Positions 1-8,416 are shown, counted from the first letter of the stretch. The stretch: 64,000 nt of DNA from an uncultured Dialister sp. (GCA_934216155.1 CAKQBK010000004.1:1-64000), one strand, 5' to 3'. The notes: generated from the letters alone by a model not told the origin. Made by a program: numbers and translations.

Positions 1-236
1 AGAGTCCTGAGCAACCTGAGAAACTTTGTCACAAAAGGAATCACCACATATTTCGCTTAACTTAACAGCATTGCCCTCGTGGGGAAGGTAGCATGAAGTA
101 CCGGATAGGGAATATCCCGGTATAAAAATGGAATTGACACTCTATAAAAATAGAAAGGGGTATTGGGGCGCTTCCAAATTTTGTGCGTCCCTTCCTCCAC
201 TCCTCACTCCTCACTCCTAACTCCTCACTATAATGA
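1..236. repeat. P3 tail and P1 palindromic repeat upstream of queD
   Basis: Bases 1-60 are the right arm of a P3 element (iterated ACCTGAG words); the flanking text also occurs near 34440-34500. Bases 155-235 are a P1 element in reverse orientation, with a GGGGCGC-type hairpin followed by CTCCTCACTCC-type arms. A TATAAT at 229-234 lies at the repeat edge and could be the -10 of the queD promoter, but no convincing -35 is visible. No gene is seen here. Confidence 0.75.
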
Positions 237-282
237 TATGAATTAAATACCAAGTGTTACATATAGATAGAAAGGAATGCGT

Positions 283-612
283 ATGTTTACCGTAACCAAA
301 CGAATTGAAGTGTCTGGGGCTCATTTTTTGCACCTGGATTATGATAGCAAGTGCACCAATTTGCATGGACACAATTGGATTATTACTGTGACGGTGCAGA
401 ATGATACACTGGACCACAATGGAATGGTGGTGGATTTCAGCAAGATTAAAGAAATCGTGAACCAGTTTGACCACCATGTGATTAACGATGTGCTGGTGGA
501 TTTGAATCCTACAGCGGAGAACATTGCCAAATGGCTTTGCGACCGCATTCCCCATTGCATTCGGGTATCTGTACAGGAAACAGAAGGGAATGTAGCCACC
601 TATGAAAAGTAA
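283..612 (+). CDS. queD: 6-carboxy-5,6,7,8-tetrahydropterin synthase (QueD)
   Basis: A 109-residue member of the 6-pyruvoyl-tetrahydropterin synthase fold. It converts dihydroneopterin triphosphate to 6-carboxytetrahydropterin, the second step towards queuosine. The N-terminal GAHFLHLDY segment and the CTNLHGHNW motif supply the zinc histidines and the catalytic cysteine; a C-terminal QETEGN carries the conserved glutamate. I chose the ATG at 283 over that at 277 because AAAGGA (271-276) abuts 277 but sits six bases before 283. The gene overlaps queE by 11 bases, and folE follows, giving a three-gene queuosine/pterin operon. queC and queF are not in the window. Confidence 0.93.
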   Translation: MFTVTKRIEVSGAHFLHLDYDSKCTNLHGHNWIITVTVQNDTLDHNGMVVDFSKIKEIVNQFDHHVINDVLVDLNPTAENIAKWLCDRIPHCIRVSVQETEGNVATYEK

Positions 613-1285
613 TTATCGCTATGACGATGGGCTTTTCCATGTGACAGAAATCTTTGACAGCATTGACGGGGAAGGCAAGCGGACCGGGTATATGGCAATT
701 TTTGTTCGTCTAGCTGGTTGCAACTTGCGGTGTAATTATTGCGATACGGCGTATTCATTAACCTTGGCCGATACAGAAGAAGCACTGACACAGGAAGAAT
801 TGCTCCATCGGATTCATCAGTTTCCCTGGAAACGAATCACACTGACCGGCGGGGAACCGATGCTGCATCCCCTATTTCCTTTATGCAAAGCCTTATCGGA
901 ACAAGGCTATGAGGTGAATATCGAAACCAATGGGGCAGTACCGCTTTTTGAACATCGTCCTGATGGATTATTTTATACCATGGATTTCAAGTGCAGCGGC
1001 AGTGGTATGAAAGCGGAGATGCGAAAAGAAAATTTCCCTCTGTTAGGAAAAGAGGATGTATTGAAATTTGTGGTCAGCTCTGTGGAAGATATGGATGAAA
1101 TGAATGAAGTGATTCATACCTATTTCCATAAGGGCCATGACCCGGAATTTTTTGTCAGTCCCGTATGGGGACGCATTCAGCCATCGGATTTGGTGGACTA
1201 TGTGAAAAATCATCGGCTATATGATGTACGGGTACAGGTGCAGCTCCATAAAATCATCTGGGATCCCAATAGGAGAGGCGTATAA
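602..1285 (+). CDS. queE: 7-carboxy-7-deazaguanine synthase (QueE), radical SAM
   Basis: A 227-residue radical SAM enzyme that contracts the QueD product to 7-carboxy-7-deazaguanine. The CX3CX2C iron-sulphur motif is at C40, C44 and C47 (AGCNLRCNYCDTAYS), preceded by the family's EIFDSIDGEG substrate segment and followed by TLTGGEP for SAM binding. The start lies within the end of queD, so translation is probably coupled. Its stop shares a base with the folE start (TAATG). Length and motifs are normal for the family. Confidence 0.95.
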   Translation: MKSNYRYDDGLFHVTEIFDSIDGEGKRTGYMAIFVRLAGCNLRCNYCDTAYSLTLADTEEALTQEELLHRIHQFPWKRITLTGGEPMLHPLFPLCKALSEQGYEVNIETNGAVPLFEHRPDGLFYTMDFKCSGSGMKAEMRKENFPLLGKEDVLKFVVSSVEDMDEMNEVIHTYFHKGHDPEFFVSPVWGRIQPSDLVDYVKNHRLYDVRVQVQLHKIIWDPNRRGV

Positions 1286-1854
1286 TGGTAGACCTAAAAA
1301 AATTAGAAGAAGCAGCCCGGCTGATTATCGAAGCAGTAGGTGACGACCCCAAGAGGGAAGGCCTTTTGGAAACGCCAAAACGCTTTGCAGACATGATGGC
1401 AGAGCAATTTGCGTACAATGCAGTGTCTAATGAAGACATTGCCAAAGAATTTGAAAAAACCTTTGCCACCCCAGAAAGTGATATGGTGGTGGTAAAGGAC
1501 ATTGAAATTTTTTCCCATTGCGAACACCACATTGCTTTGATGTACAACATGAAAGTGGCTGTAGGATATATTCCCCATGGTCGCGTGATTGGGCTTTCCA
1601 AAATTGCTCGCATTGCTGACGCCGTATCGAAACGATTCCAGATTCAGGAACGGATTGGTACCGATATCCGGGACATCATGAAAATGGTGACCCATTCCGA
1701 CGATGTGATTGTCTATATCGAAGGAGAACACTCCTGCATGACCGCCCGGGGGATCAAAAAGCCGGGAACCAAAACACGGACCCTGGCCGCTTCCGGTGCT
1801 TTCCATGACAATCCGGAACTTAGGAAAGAGTTTCTGCTCATGAAGGATTGTTAG
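1285..1854 (+). CDS. folE: GTP cyclohydrolase I
   Basis: A 189-residue FolE that makes 7,8-dihydroneopterin triphosphate from GTP, feeding both folate and queuosine. Zinc ligands are visible as C79 and H82 in SHCEHH and C151 in EHSCMTARG. The KPGTKTRTLAASG segment near the end is typical. Start and queE stop overlap as TAATG, so this is the third cistron of a coupled operon. Its place directly after queD-queE suggests it supplies the pathway precursor here. It is followed by a P2 palindrome that could end transcription. Confidence 0.95.
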   Translation: MVDLKKLEEAARLIIEAVGDDPKREGLLETPKRFADMMAEQFAYNAVSNEDIAKEFEKTFATPESDMVVVKDIEIFSHCEHHIALMYNMKVAVGYIPHGRVIGLSKIARIADAVSKRFQIQERIGTDIRDIMKMVTHSDDVIVYIEGEHSCMTARGIKKPGTKTRTLAASGAFHDNPELRKEFLLMKDC

Positions 1855-1894
1855 TGAGACTAGCGATAGAGACAACTGGAATATAGGCGGCTGG

Positions 1895-2035
1895 ATAAAA
1901 GGTTATATTCTGCCGGGTTCGGTATGGACATTGGAAACTATGTGGTTAGAGACAGGTTAAAAGGGTTATAAAAGGTTATGCAGTGCTAGTGGCATAACCT
2001 TTTGTAACCCTTTATAACCTTTATAACCTTTTTTT
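1895..2035. repeat. P2 palindromic repeat
   Basis: Inverted arms built from GGTTATAAAAGGTTAT words meet at about 1985. The left arm also carries the GGTTATATTCTGC flank seen in other P2 copies. It lies between folE and the esterase and may serve as a terminator. Confidence 0.8.
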
Positions 2036-2058
2036 ATCTTTCAGAGAAAGAGTAAGAT

Positions 2059-2967
2059 ATGAAATTACGTTCTTTTGTACTTGCTGCGGCTTTGCTCTGC
2101 AGCGTCTATCCTGCGGTGGAGGCGGGATACGTTATTTCTTCTGACTATGCGTGGGAAATACAAGATCAAGGGAAAATCGAGCAGTACTATCGCCTGCCAG
2201 GAACGTATCCGGTGAAGTCTTGCATTATTTCTAAGAACAATCCAAACTATGGCAAGTATAAATACAAAGTTTGGTATCCGGCGGTGATGGAAGACAGAAC
2301 GCGCACCTGGCCTTTGGTGATTATGCTGAACGGTACTGGCGGTTCCTGCGATAACGATGAACCGCTTTATGAGCATTTGGCGTCCTGGGGATTCTTAGTG
2401 GTAGGAAATACGGATTCTCAAACCGGATTGGGCTATTCGGCAGAGTATGGTTTGGCACAAATGAAACAGCTTTCTGAAACCAAAGGAAGTCTCTTTTATC
2501 ACAAAGTGGATGTAAAGCATATCGGCATCGTGGGATATTCCCAAGGCGGTGCCGGAGCCTATCATGCATTGGAACGAAACCAGAATCAGGACTATCAAAC
2601 TATGGTGACCGTTTCGGCAGTGACCAAAGGAATCAGCGAGAAACTCCATCTCAAAAGCTGGCTCTATGATACGGGGAAAGTACAAATCCCTGTCTTTATG
2701 GTGGCCGGTACGGGACCGCTGGATCGGAAACTCATTACGCCCCTTTCAGAGATGAAAGAAAATTTCCAGAAACTGTCCAACGAAGAATCCGTCATGGGTC
2801 GAAGAAAACGGGCAGACCATTTGGAAATCCAAGAACAGGCCGACGCCTACATCACCGCCTGGCTGCGCTGGCAATTAAAAAAAGACCCCTACGCCAAACG
2901 GGTCTTTACTGGTGATAATCCGGAAATCAAATACAATCCGGGATGGGAGAATGTGGCGCATCGGTGA
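2059..2967 (+). CDS. Secreted alpha/beta hydrolase (esterase/lipase-like)
   Basis: A 302-residue protein with a clear signal peptide (about residues 1-22). The alpha/beta-hydrolase core shows the nucleophile elbow GYSQGG with S161, and an NGTGG segment near residue 91 that could form the oxyanion hole. This resembles the chlorophyllase/PHB-depolymerase-like esterases, which cleave ester bonds outside the cytoplasm. The substrate cannot be read from sequence. The gene is monocistronic, with P2 palindromes on both sides and only a weak purine-rich ribosome site before ATG 2059. Confidence 0.75.
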   Translation: MKLRSFVLAAALLCSVYPAVEAGYVISSDYAWEIQDQGKIEQYYRLPGTYPVKSCIISKNNPNYGKYKYKVWYPAVMEDRTRTWPLVIMLNGTGGSCDNDEPLYEHLASWGFLVVGNTDSQTGLGYSAEYGLAQMKQLSETKGSLFYHKVDVKHIGIVGYSQGGAGAYHALERNQNQDYQTMVTVSAVTKGISEKLHLKSWLYDTGKVQIPVFMVAGTGPLDRKLITPLSEMKENFQKLSNEESVMGRRKRADHLEIQEQADAYITAWLRWQLKKDPYAKRVFTGDNPEIKYNPGWENVAHR

Positions 2968-2997
2968 TTTCTTTGGGGGATTTTTTCATTCACGTAG

Positions 2998-3295
2998 ATT
3001 GATAAAAGGTTATTACTGCTGGAAAGTTCAGAGTTAAAACAATGTGTACACGGCTTGTCAAAAGGTTATTATTCTGCAGATTTCCTTTATAAAATATAGA
3101 AAGATACCGCTACCAGCAAGGTTATAAAGGGTTACTTTCATAGAAGCATAACCTTTTATAACCTTGCTGGTAGCGGTATTTTACTTTGTTTAGCTATACA
3201 ATTTAGCAGAATTATAACCTTAATGATAGCGATAGACCTTCTATGTTAGAGCATTAAAATTGGTAGAAACATAACCCTTTTACTCATTATTTTAA
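2998..3295. repeat. Large P2 palindrome with matching outer flanks
   Basis: The 357-base gap holds one extended P2 element. Outer arms read GGTTATTACTGCTG and AGCAGAATTATAACC; inner arms carry CCGCTACCAGCAAGG and its mirror CCTTGCTGGTAGCGG around GGTTATAAAGGGTTA words. The inner stem alone is about 40 bp. No gene is seen. Confidence 0.85.
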
Positions 3296-3324
3296 ATGAA
3301 AAATGACACGTATCTAATTACTGC

Positions 3325-4080
3325 CTATTGCGCTTGCAAAAGCACAAATAGCAACAGCCCTGCCACAAATATAGCGATGAAGGCTGGGAGATGGTAGTCT
3401 GCGTAGAAGGGGTCTTCTTTCTTTTGTACCGCTTCATAGGGGCGGGCGTTCATGGTTTCGTAGAATTCATCCGGAATGAGTCCTTTATAGAACTCAGCAA
3501 GGAATTTGGCATACCGCAAGGTTTCCTGACTGAAGAACCAAAAAATCGGTGTGTATAAAGGAATATGATTTTTCTTTGCCAATTCAGAAAGTCCCGTGGT
3601 GATGATTCCTTTCAAACGGCGATTTCGATCCAGTGGTTTTGCTTCCATAGAGGTGGAAATGGAATTGAAGAGTTCATAAAAAGATTCCATGCCTTTGTGA
3701 TTGTATCGTTCGTCCAAAGTAGAAGGAATGAAATCATTGTCTCCCACGGCCCGTCCTGGATTGGCTTCTTCGTGGAAGAAATGGGGAAAATCGTCTTCAA
3801 TCTGGTGAATCCCTTTAAAAATACGAAGCAACGGGGTGTAATCCTTGGCGTAGTCCCGAAGAACATATTTTGCAATATACAGCCGGAAAACCACATAATC
3901 GGCTAGAAAAGTGTACCAGTGATCCTTGTCTCGTTCAAACTGGGCAATTTTCTTTTCCTTCAGAAATTGATTGAAAATCACATGAAGGCCGTAACTCCCT
4001 TGGGGCTGTGTGGTATAAGAAAAGAGAGCACGCCTGGATATAGTGATGCCCATACTTTCTAAGTATTCTGAACGATCCAT
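3325..4080 (-). CDS. Tail-anchored protein of unknown function, paralogue 1
   Basis: A 251-residue protein I do not recognise. The start at 4080 is chosen because GGGAGC lies six bases upstream; a longer frame to 4128 lacks a ribosome site. There is no signal peptide. The body is mostly soluble and helical, with a WYTFLADYVVFRLYI segment in the first third and MESFYELFNS in the middle. The last ~20 residues form one hydrophobic segment, consistent with C-terminal membrane anchoring. The gene at 4968-5708 has the same plan (FFWEYVLFRLYI, then an anchor), so the two look like diverged paralogues. The candidate ncRNA at 4338-4639 lies between them on the same strand. Confidence 0.7.
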   Translation of the reverse strand: MDRSEYLESMGITISRRALFSYTTQPQGSYGLHVIFNQFLKEKKIAQFERDKDHWYTFLADYVVFRLYIAKYVLRDYAKDYTPLLRIFKGIHQIEDDFPHFFHEEANPGRAVGDNDFIPSTLDERYNHKGMESFYELFNSISTSMEAKPLDRNRRLKGIITTGLSELAKKNHIPLYTPIFWFFSQETLRYAKFLAEFYKGLIPDEFYETMNARPYEAVQKKEDPFYADYHLPAFIAIFVAGLLLFVLLQAQ

Positions 4081-4195
4081 GGTGTTGCTCCCTTCTTTAC
4101 AATCCGTGATTTTCTTTCCATTGTACACTTTTGGAGAAATCGGTTCAAGGAAATAATTAGGCGTTAATGGATTGTCGTATTATTGGCGTTTTATA

Positions 4196-4326
4196 CCGCT
4201 AGGTGGAAAGGTTATTATTCTGCTAATTGCTTCTGTGAAACATTTCTTATTATCGCAAGTGACAAGGTTATAAGGGTTATAAAAGGTTATGGAAATACCG
4301 TTTTCTCATAACCTTTTATAACCTCT
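4196..4326. repeat. P2 palindromic repeat
   Basis: Arms of GGTTATAAGGGTTATAAAAGG and the mirrored ATAACCTTTTATAACC, with GTGACAAGG at the base. It directly abuts the 3' end of the candidate ncRNA at 4338. Confidence 0.8.
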
Positions 4327-4337
4327 AGTCACCAAAA

Positions 4338-4639
4338 CACAAAAAATCCCACAGCAAAAACAGGGGAAACTTAGCACTACGAGCTCGGATGTAATGCACA
4401 GTTTTCTTTGTTTCTGCTGCAGGATTTTGATTCGCCTGCGTCAGGATCCAATTCCTTACGAAACCTTTCCAGTCACTATTTAGTTTTACATCAGTGAAGC
4501 CAGGAAGCTTCACCCGGTTGAGCGGCTGTGTCCAGCCGGAGCTCTTATGGATTCGTCATCCGTAGGCAACTTGCAGGTCCTATCCCCACAGCGTTTTTTT
4601 GATCGGCGCCGTGCGCTATGGTCTTCTGACCTTTGCCTT
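4338..4639 (-). ncRNA. Candidate structured non-coding RNA, copy 1
   Basis: A ~300-base transcript unit on the minus strand, present twice in the window (second copy 45478-45789). A promoter (TTGATT, 17-base spacer, TATGAT) sits upstream and a short TCCC/GGGA hairpin followed by a T-run ends it at about 4338-4366. Conserved stem-loops include CGGCTG-GACA-CAGCCG (about 4523-4540) and GTGAAG...CTTCAC (about 4496-4514), whose loops differ between copies. A single-base indel in the best conserved part breaks any shared reading frame, arguing against a protein. Bases 4367-4400, just before the terminator, are unrelated to copy 2. It matches no RNase P, tmRNA, 6S or SRP signature that I know. Confidence 0.55.
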
Positions 4640-4645
4640 GACCTC

Positions 4646-4741
4646 ATCATACACGATGTGAGATGAAAAATCAAGTGTTTGCAAAAATTTTGTTCTTACA
4701 GGTTCTGTAAGCGTGAAAATCTCTCTTAGAGAGTCTGTAAG
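4646..4741 (-). promoter_or_regulatory. Promoter and upstream repeats of candidate ncRNA copy 1
   Basis: Minus-strand -10 TATGAT (4646-4651) and -35 TTGATT (4669-4674), 17 bases apart. Both boxes are identical in copy 2, although the spacer differs. Upstream lie the palindrome CTTACAGGTTCTGTAAG (4695-4711) and a second TCTGTAAG at 4734-4741, 30 bases away; both also occur in copy 2. This suggests regulator binding. Confidence 0.6.
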
Positions 4742-4796
4742 CGCGAGAAGTGTATACTTAATGGTTGCTCGTTAATTCGTTTTTATTGAAAAAGTG

Positions 4797-4942
4797 CGTA
4801 GTGAGGAGTGCGTAGTGCGGAGTGGTGGAAGGAGCGCACAAAATTTGGAAGCGCCCCAATACCCCTTTTTATATAATAAAATCTGCGGCACTTCCAAATT
4901 TTGTGTGCCGCTACCACCATTCCTCACTCCTAATTCCTAACT
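4797..4942. repeat. Paired P1 element (two hairpins, mirrored arms)
   Basis: GAGGAGTG-type arms flank two GC hairpins, GGAGCGC..GCGCCCC with an AAATTT loop and GCGGCAC..GTGCCGC with the same loop mirrored. The element forms one long imperfect palindrome. Confidence 0.85.
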
Positions 4943-4967
4943 AAAAAGCTCCCTTTCGGGAGCTTTT
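4943..4967 (-). terminator. Intrinsic terminator of paralogue 2
   Basis: AAGCTCCCTTTCGGGAGCTT with A/T tracts on both sides; on the minus strand it follows the stop codon of the 4968-5708 gene directly. Confidence 0.9.
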
Positions 4968-5708
4968 TTATGCAAACATGAATAACAATCCGGCGGCCAT
5001 GCTGGCTAGCAGGGTGAAGGAGGGATACAGGTGGTCATAGGTTTCCTGGGTGAAAATAGAGCTATGGCTGTGAAGCAGTGTTTTCTTGTGGGCTCTTTCA
5101 TGGACCCCTTCTGGGGTGATGCGGGTCAGTCTTTCTGAGAGCGCGGTCATGTAAGCCAGTGTTTCTTTTTGCAAGAAAGCAATCAATGCGGGGGAGAGTG
5201 TGAAGCCAATGGAGTCTGCCATGTATTTCAAAGAGGCTTCGATGGAAAGACGGCGGGCTTCTTTTTTATTTTCCAATTTGGCATAGTTAGATTCGATGGT
5301 ACGGAATTTTTTAAATTGGGTGGTCACATAGTCGTAATGGAAAACAGAAGCGTGACGGCCTACGATGAGATAGGAGCCGGCAAGATCTTTTTCCAGAGAA
5401 AGCATTTTCAAATGGGAAGGGATGGAATGGAGCATACTGTCTAAGCCGGTTAAAATTGGTGTACGGCTCCCAAAGCAGTCTTGGAAGTTGCGAATCCGGC
5501 AGTCTGTGATGTACAGACGGAACAGTACATATTCCCAGAAGAAATCCTGCAGTTGTTCTTGCTTTTCCAGTGATAAATCGGGATGTTCTGCTAACAGGAC
5601 TCGTTCCATATCATTGGTCAAATCACCGGAGCTGCCTTTGGAAAAGGTGCCCAGTGCATAGTCTAGTAGGCGACTGCCTTCGTATTCCAGGTATTCCATA
5701 TTGTTCAT
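4968..5708 (-). CDS. Tail-anchored protein of unknown function, paralogue 2
   Basis: A 246-residue protein of unrecognised family. The start at 5708 follows GGGGAG at a spacing of seven. The early part carries FFWEYVLFRLYI, matching YVVFRLYI of the gene at 3325-4080. The final ~18 residues (FTLLASMAAGLLFMFA) are hydrophobic and end at the stop, as in a tail anchor. There is no signal peptide and no catalytic motif. Its own terminator overlaps the stop codon, so the two paralogues are separate transcription units with the candidate ncRNA between them. Function unknown. Confidence 0.7.
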   Translation of the reverse strand: MNNMEYLEYEGSRLLDYALGTFSKGSSGDLTNDMERVLLAEHPDLSLEKQEQLQDFFWEYVLFRLYITDCRIRNFQDCFGSRTPILTGLDSMLHSIPSHLKMLSLEKDLAGSYLIVGRHASVFHYDYVTTQFKKFRTIESNYAKLENKKEARRLSIEASLKYMADSIGFTLSPALIAFLQKETLAYMTALSERLTRITPEGVHERAHKKTLLHSHSSIFTQETYDHLYPSFTLLASMAAGLLFMFA

Positions 5709-6256
5709 GGTGCCACTCCCCTTTCGGCACGAATGTGGTATAGCAGGTAAGAGCTTCGTAAATTATGATTTCATTATACAAAAATGCATAAGCTATAGCT
5801 AATTAAAAATATTTATTATTACTTAAAGGCTATATATTGCATCTTGCAGGCAATAAGCTGCAACTTGCAGAAGCAAAAGGCTTGTTTTCCATGAAAGAAA
5901 GGGGGGTTTTTGATATAATAATTGGTAACTGGTATATTGTGTCGTTGATATTTAAACATTTCTCGTTTATTGTGTTTTGGGGTTATGGTTTATATTCCGA
6001 GTTCATATCTGACAATTCAGCTTAAAAGAAAATGTCATTGGTTTACGGGTTCATGATGTATATAAACCTTAAACCAATGAAGTTTTCAAGTCCTGATTTG
6101 TATGAATATGGGACTCGGAACGTAAACCATAAACCCATAACTTGTATGAAGTGATGTTTATATTTTAGCGATACAGTACGCTATGGACTGGGAGTTCCAA
6201 CAACAAACAACTAGCAACTAACAACTAACAACTAACAACAAGAATAGAGGATCGTT
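5709..6256. repeat. Intergenic region with P8 and P9 repeats
   Basis: Bases 5709-6020 are AT-rich and hold the divergent promoters; I see no convincing gene. Bases 6030-6150 are a P8 palindrome (GGTTTACGGGTTCAT and mirrored AAACCATAAACCCAT), and 6197-6241 are tandem P9 words (CAACTAACAA) just before the ribosome site of the next gene. Confidence 0.7.
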
Positions 6257-6487
6257 ATGAAAGAGATTGGGCAGCCGGCGGTAGTGATCAATACATTTAC
6301 CGATGGCACAGTAGAATGTATTATCAATAAAGAAAATCATGGTCCCGCATTGGCTTATTTATCACAGGCTGTGTGCGGCGCTTTTGATGTGGCAGGAGAG
6401 CACGAGAAAGAAGTGCGACAAACGTTATGCGCTATGGCAAGGCATATGGCCGATTCTATTTTGTATGAAGAAGATATTGGTGACTAG
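6257..6487 (+). CDS. Small protein of unknown function
   Basis: A 76-residue acidic soluble protein with no signal peptide or membrane segment. It is preceded by GAGGATCGTT before the ATG, an acceptable ribosome site. It reads as a compact alpha/beta domain (AVVINTFTDGTVECIINKE, then helices). No family is recognised. The upstream P9 repeat and downstream P7 palindrome isolate it from its neighbours. The evidence for coding is the ribosome site and plausible composition only. Confidence 0.55.
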   Translation: MKEIGQPAVVINTFTDGTVECIINKENHGPALAYLSQAVCGAFDVAGEHEKEVRQTLCAMARHMADSILYEEDIGD

Positions 6488-6858
6488 GGGAATGTAGCGG
6501 CATTTGCGCTAGCGATTACCCCCCTTCGCTGAAGGGGGGCAGGGGGGATAGCTCGCACTAGCGAAATATATTGTGATGAAGCATATAGCGCTGTTGACGT
6601 TCTGCAAAGATGGCTAGTCGAACAACTCTTCTTCATCGGCCTATCCCCGGCTCGCAAGCGAGCCTGCCCCTTCCTGAGGAAGGGGCTCTTAGGGGTTCTG
6701 TAGTGATGACATCGTTAGTGAAACATGGCGATGTACTGGATATCAAAAGGTTCTGGCTTCGAGAAAATCGTTAGATTTCTAATGGGGCGAGAACCTTGAG
6801 AACCTTGAGAACCTTGAGAACCTTGAGAAACCTGTGCAACGTGTAATAAAGGAGACCT
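6488..6858. repeat. P7 palindrome and tandem P3 half-element
   Basis: Bases 6515-6700 hold a P7 element (CCCCCCTTCGCTGAAGGGGGG, later CCCCTTCCTGAGGAAGGGG, around GCTCGCAAGCGAGC). Bases 6789-6842 are five near-exact tandem copies of a ten-base P3 word (GAACCTTGA). This array runs up to the ribosome site of the pseudouridine synthase. Confidence 0.8.
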
Positions 6859-7761
6859 ATGGAAGTATTTACCATAACCAAGAAGGAGCAAGGGAAGCGG
6901 CTGGATGTGTTTCTGATGGAGAAGAAACATTGGCCTCGGTCGTTGTTTATGAAGGCCCTTCGAACGAAGAAAATTAAAGTGAATGGCAAGAAGGAAGAGC
7001 CGTCGTATCATCTGGCCATTGGGGATGAGGTGAAATCCTTTGTGCTGGAAACGGCGGAAAAGAAATCGGTGCCAAAGCCTGTGGTGGTATTGTATGAGGA
7101 TGCCCACATTGTGGCAGTGAATAAGCCGGCGGGGGTGTTGTCTTTGGATGTGACCGGGAAAACAAAGGACACCATGCTGGACCGGGTCAATGGGTATCTG
7201 GCGCAAAAAGGAGAACCGAAAGCCTATCCGGTGCACCGCATTGATTTCAATACCCAGGGGATTCTTCTATTTGCCAAATCAGAGGACGATCGGGACCGCT
7301 TAATGGCACTGATTAAGGACAGAAAAATCAGCAAATCCTATTTGGCAGTGGTGCGGGGACGGATGGAACCAGCAAGAGGTATTTTGAAACATCAGCTATT
7401 TAAAGATGCTAAAAAGAACCAGGTCTATGTGTCGCAGGAACCGGTGAAGGGGTCTAAAACGGCCATTACGGAATATGAACGGCTGGCGGTGGCAGGTGAG
7501 TTCTCTCTGGTGCGGTGCCATCTGGTGACAGGCCGTACCCATCAAATCCGAAGCCAAATGGCCTATGTGGGTCATCCGCTTCTGGGGGATGATAAATATG
7601 GTTCCAAAGCACTAAACCGGCAATATAAAGAAAAGCGGCAACTTCTTTGCTCCGCAGAAATTCGATTTGACTTCGGAAAAGAAGCAGGCCCCTTGGCCTA
7701 TCTGTCAGGCACCACCCTTCGGATTGGGATCGTAGACTTTGTGAAGAAATACTTTAAATAG
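6859..7761 (+). CDS. RluA-family pseudouridine synthase
   Basis: A 300-residue enzyme that isomerises uridine to pseudouridine in rRNA or tRNA. Residues 1-65 form an S4-like RNA-binding domain. The catalytic domain begins near residue 75, with the active-site aspartate D129 in HRIDFNTQGILLFAKS and the later GRTHQIRSQMA motif. This is the RluD/RluC type, but the exact target uridine cannot be assigned. AAAGGAGACCT precedes the ATG. It is a single-gene unit followed by a large P2 palindrome. Confidence 0.9.
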   Translation: MEVFTITKKEQGKRLDVFLMEKKHWPRSLFMKALRTKKIKVNGKKEEPSYHLAIGDEVKSFVLETAEKKSVPKPVVVLYEDAHIVAVNKPAGVLSLDVTGKTKDTMLDRVNGYLAQKGEPKAYPVHRIDFNTQGILLFAKSEDDRDRLMALIKDRKISKSYLAVVRGRMEPARGILKHQLFKDAKKNQVYVSQEPVKGSKTAITEYERLAVAGEFSLVRCHLVTGRTHQIRSQMAYVGHPLLGDDKYGSKALNRQYKEKRQLLCSAEIRFDFGKEAGPLAYLSGTTLRIGIVDFVKKYFK

Positions 7762-7794
7762 TAGATATACCGATAGAATATCAAATCACGAAGT

Positions 7795-8110
7795 ACCGTA
7801 ATTTTTAAAAGGTTATCATTGCTAAAACCTTTTGTGTCTTATTTTATGGAAACGCTTGTCATAAGGTTATTGTTCTGCGGTTTCTGATATGTCCAACAAA
7901 TAAAAAAATACCGCTATCATCAAGGTTATAAAAGGTTATTTTACTGCGTGATCATAACCTTTTATAACCTTGATGATAGCGGTATTTTTCTTTGTTGCAT
8001 GAGAGAAGTCAGCAGAATAATAACCTTGTGAAAGTCCATTTACATACAATGTGCTATTAAAGAAATCATAGATAATAACCTTTTACGATATAGATATCAT
8101 TGAAATGTAA
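7795..8110. repeat. Large P2 palindrome
   Basis: Outer flanks GGTTATTGTTCTGC and AGCAGAATAATAACC enclose mirrored ACCGCTATCATCAAGG / CCTTGATGATAGCGGT arms around GGTTATAAAAGGTTAT words. It fills most of the gap after the pseudouridine synthase. Confidence 0.85.
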
Positions 8111-8278
8111 GATTTATCGGGTAAACGCATATAGATGCCGTACATTTTATTCGATTTATATGGTAACGCACAAAGGCGAGGAATTGATGATAGATTCCTC
8201 GCTTTTTTATGTGCTATGATACTTACAGAACAAGTTGTATTGTTTATTGATTATCTTTCTCAAAAAGGAGGGGAAACT

Positions 8279-8407
8279 ATGGATGACATTTACGAAAGCT
8301 TTTTAGAACCTTTGGGAAAACGGGCTGTAGAAATCCTTCTTTTCCTGTGGGGAACCGGGGTATATCGACTCCCAGGAAGCGGAAATGAACCGTTTGGGAT
8401 GCAATAA
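8279..8407 (+). CDS. Small protein (42 aa) with strong ribosome site
   Basis: The ATG at 8279 is preceded by AAGGAGG (8265-8271) at a spacing of seven, the best ribosome site in this part of the window. A clean intrinsic terminator follows at 8417-8458. The 42-residue product starts MDDIYESFLEPLGKRAVEI and has a short hydrophobic patch (ILLFLWGTGVY) too brief to be a sure membrane span. No family is recognised. A longer upstream frame to 8135 has no ribosome site, so I prefer the short form. Confidence 0.6.
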   Translation: MDDIYESFLEPLGKRAVEILLFLWGTGVYRLPGSGNEPFGMQ

Positions 8408-8416
8408 ATATGTGAG

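Noticed and set aside
4338-4639. RNase P, tmRNA, 6S or SRP RNA
   Set aside because: None of the conserved cores (for example GAGGAAAGTCC of RNase P or the tmRNA TTCGA...CCA end) is present, and two copies would be unusual.
5837-6025. 62-codon frame on the plus strand
   Set aside because: AT-rich intergenic sequence, no ribosome site at the first ATG and no conservation evidence.
6789-6842. Short tandem repeats resembling a CRISPR array
   Set aside because: The units are ten bases with no spacers; they are a P3 arm. No cas genes are present.
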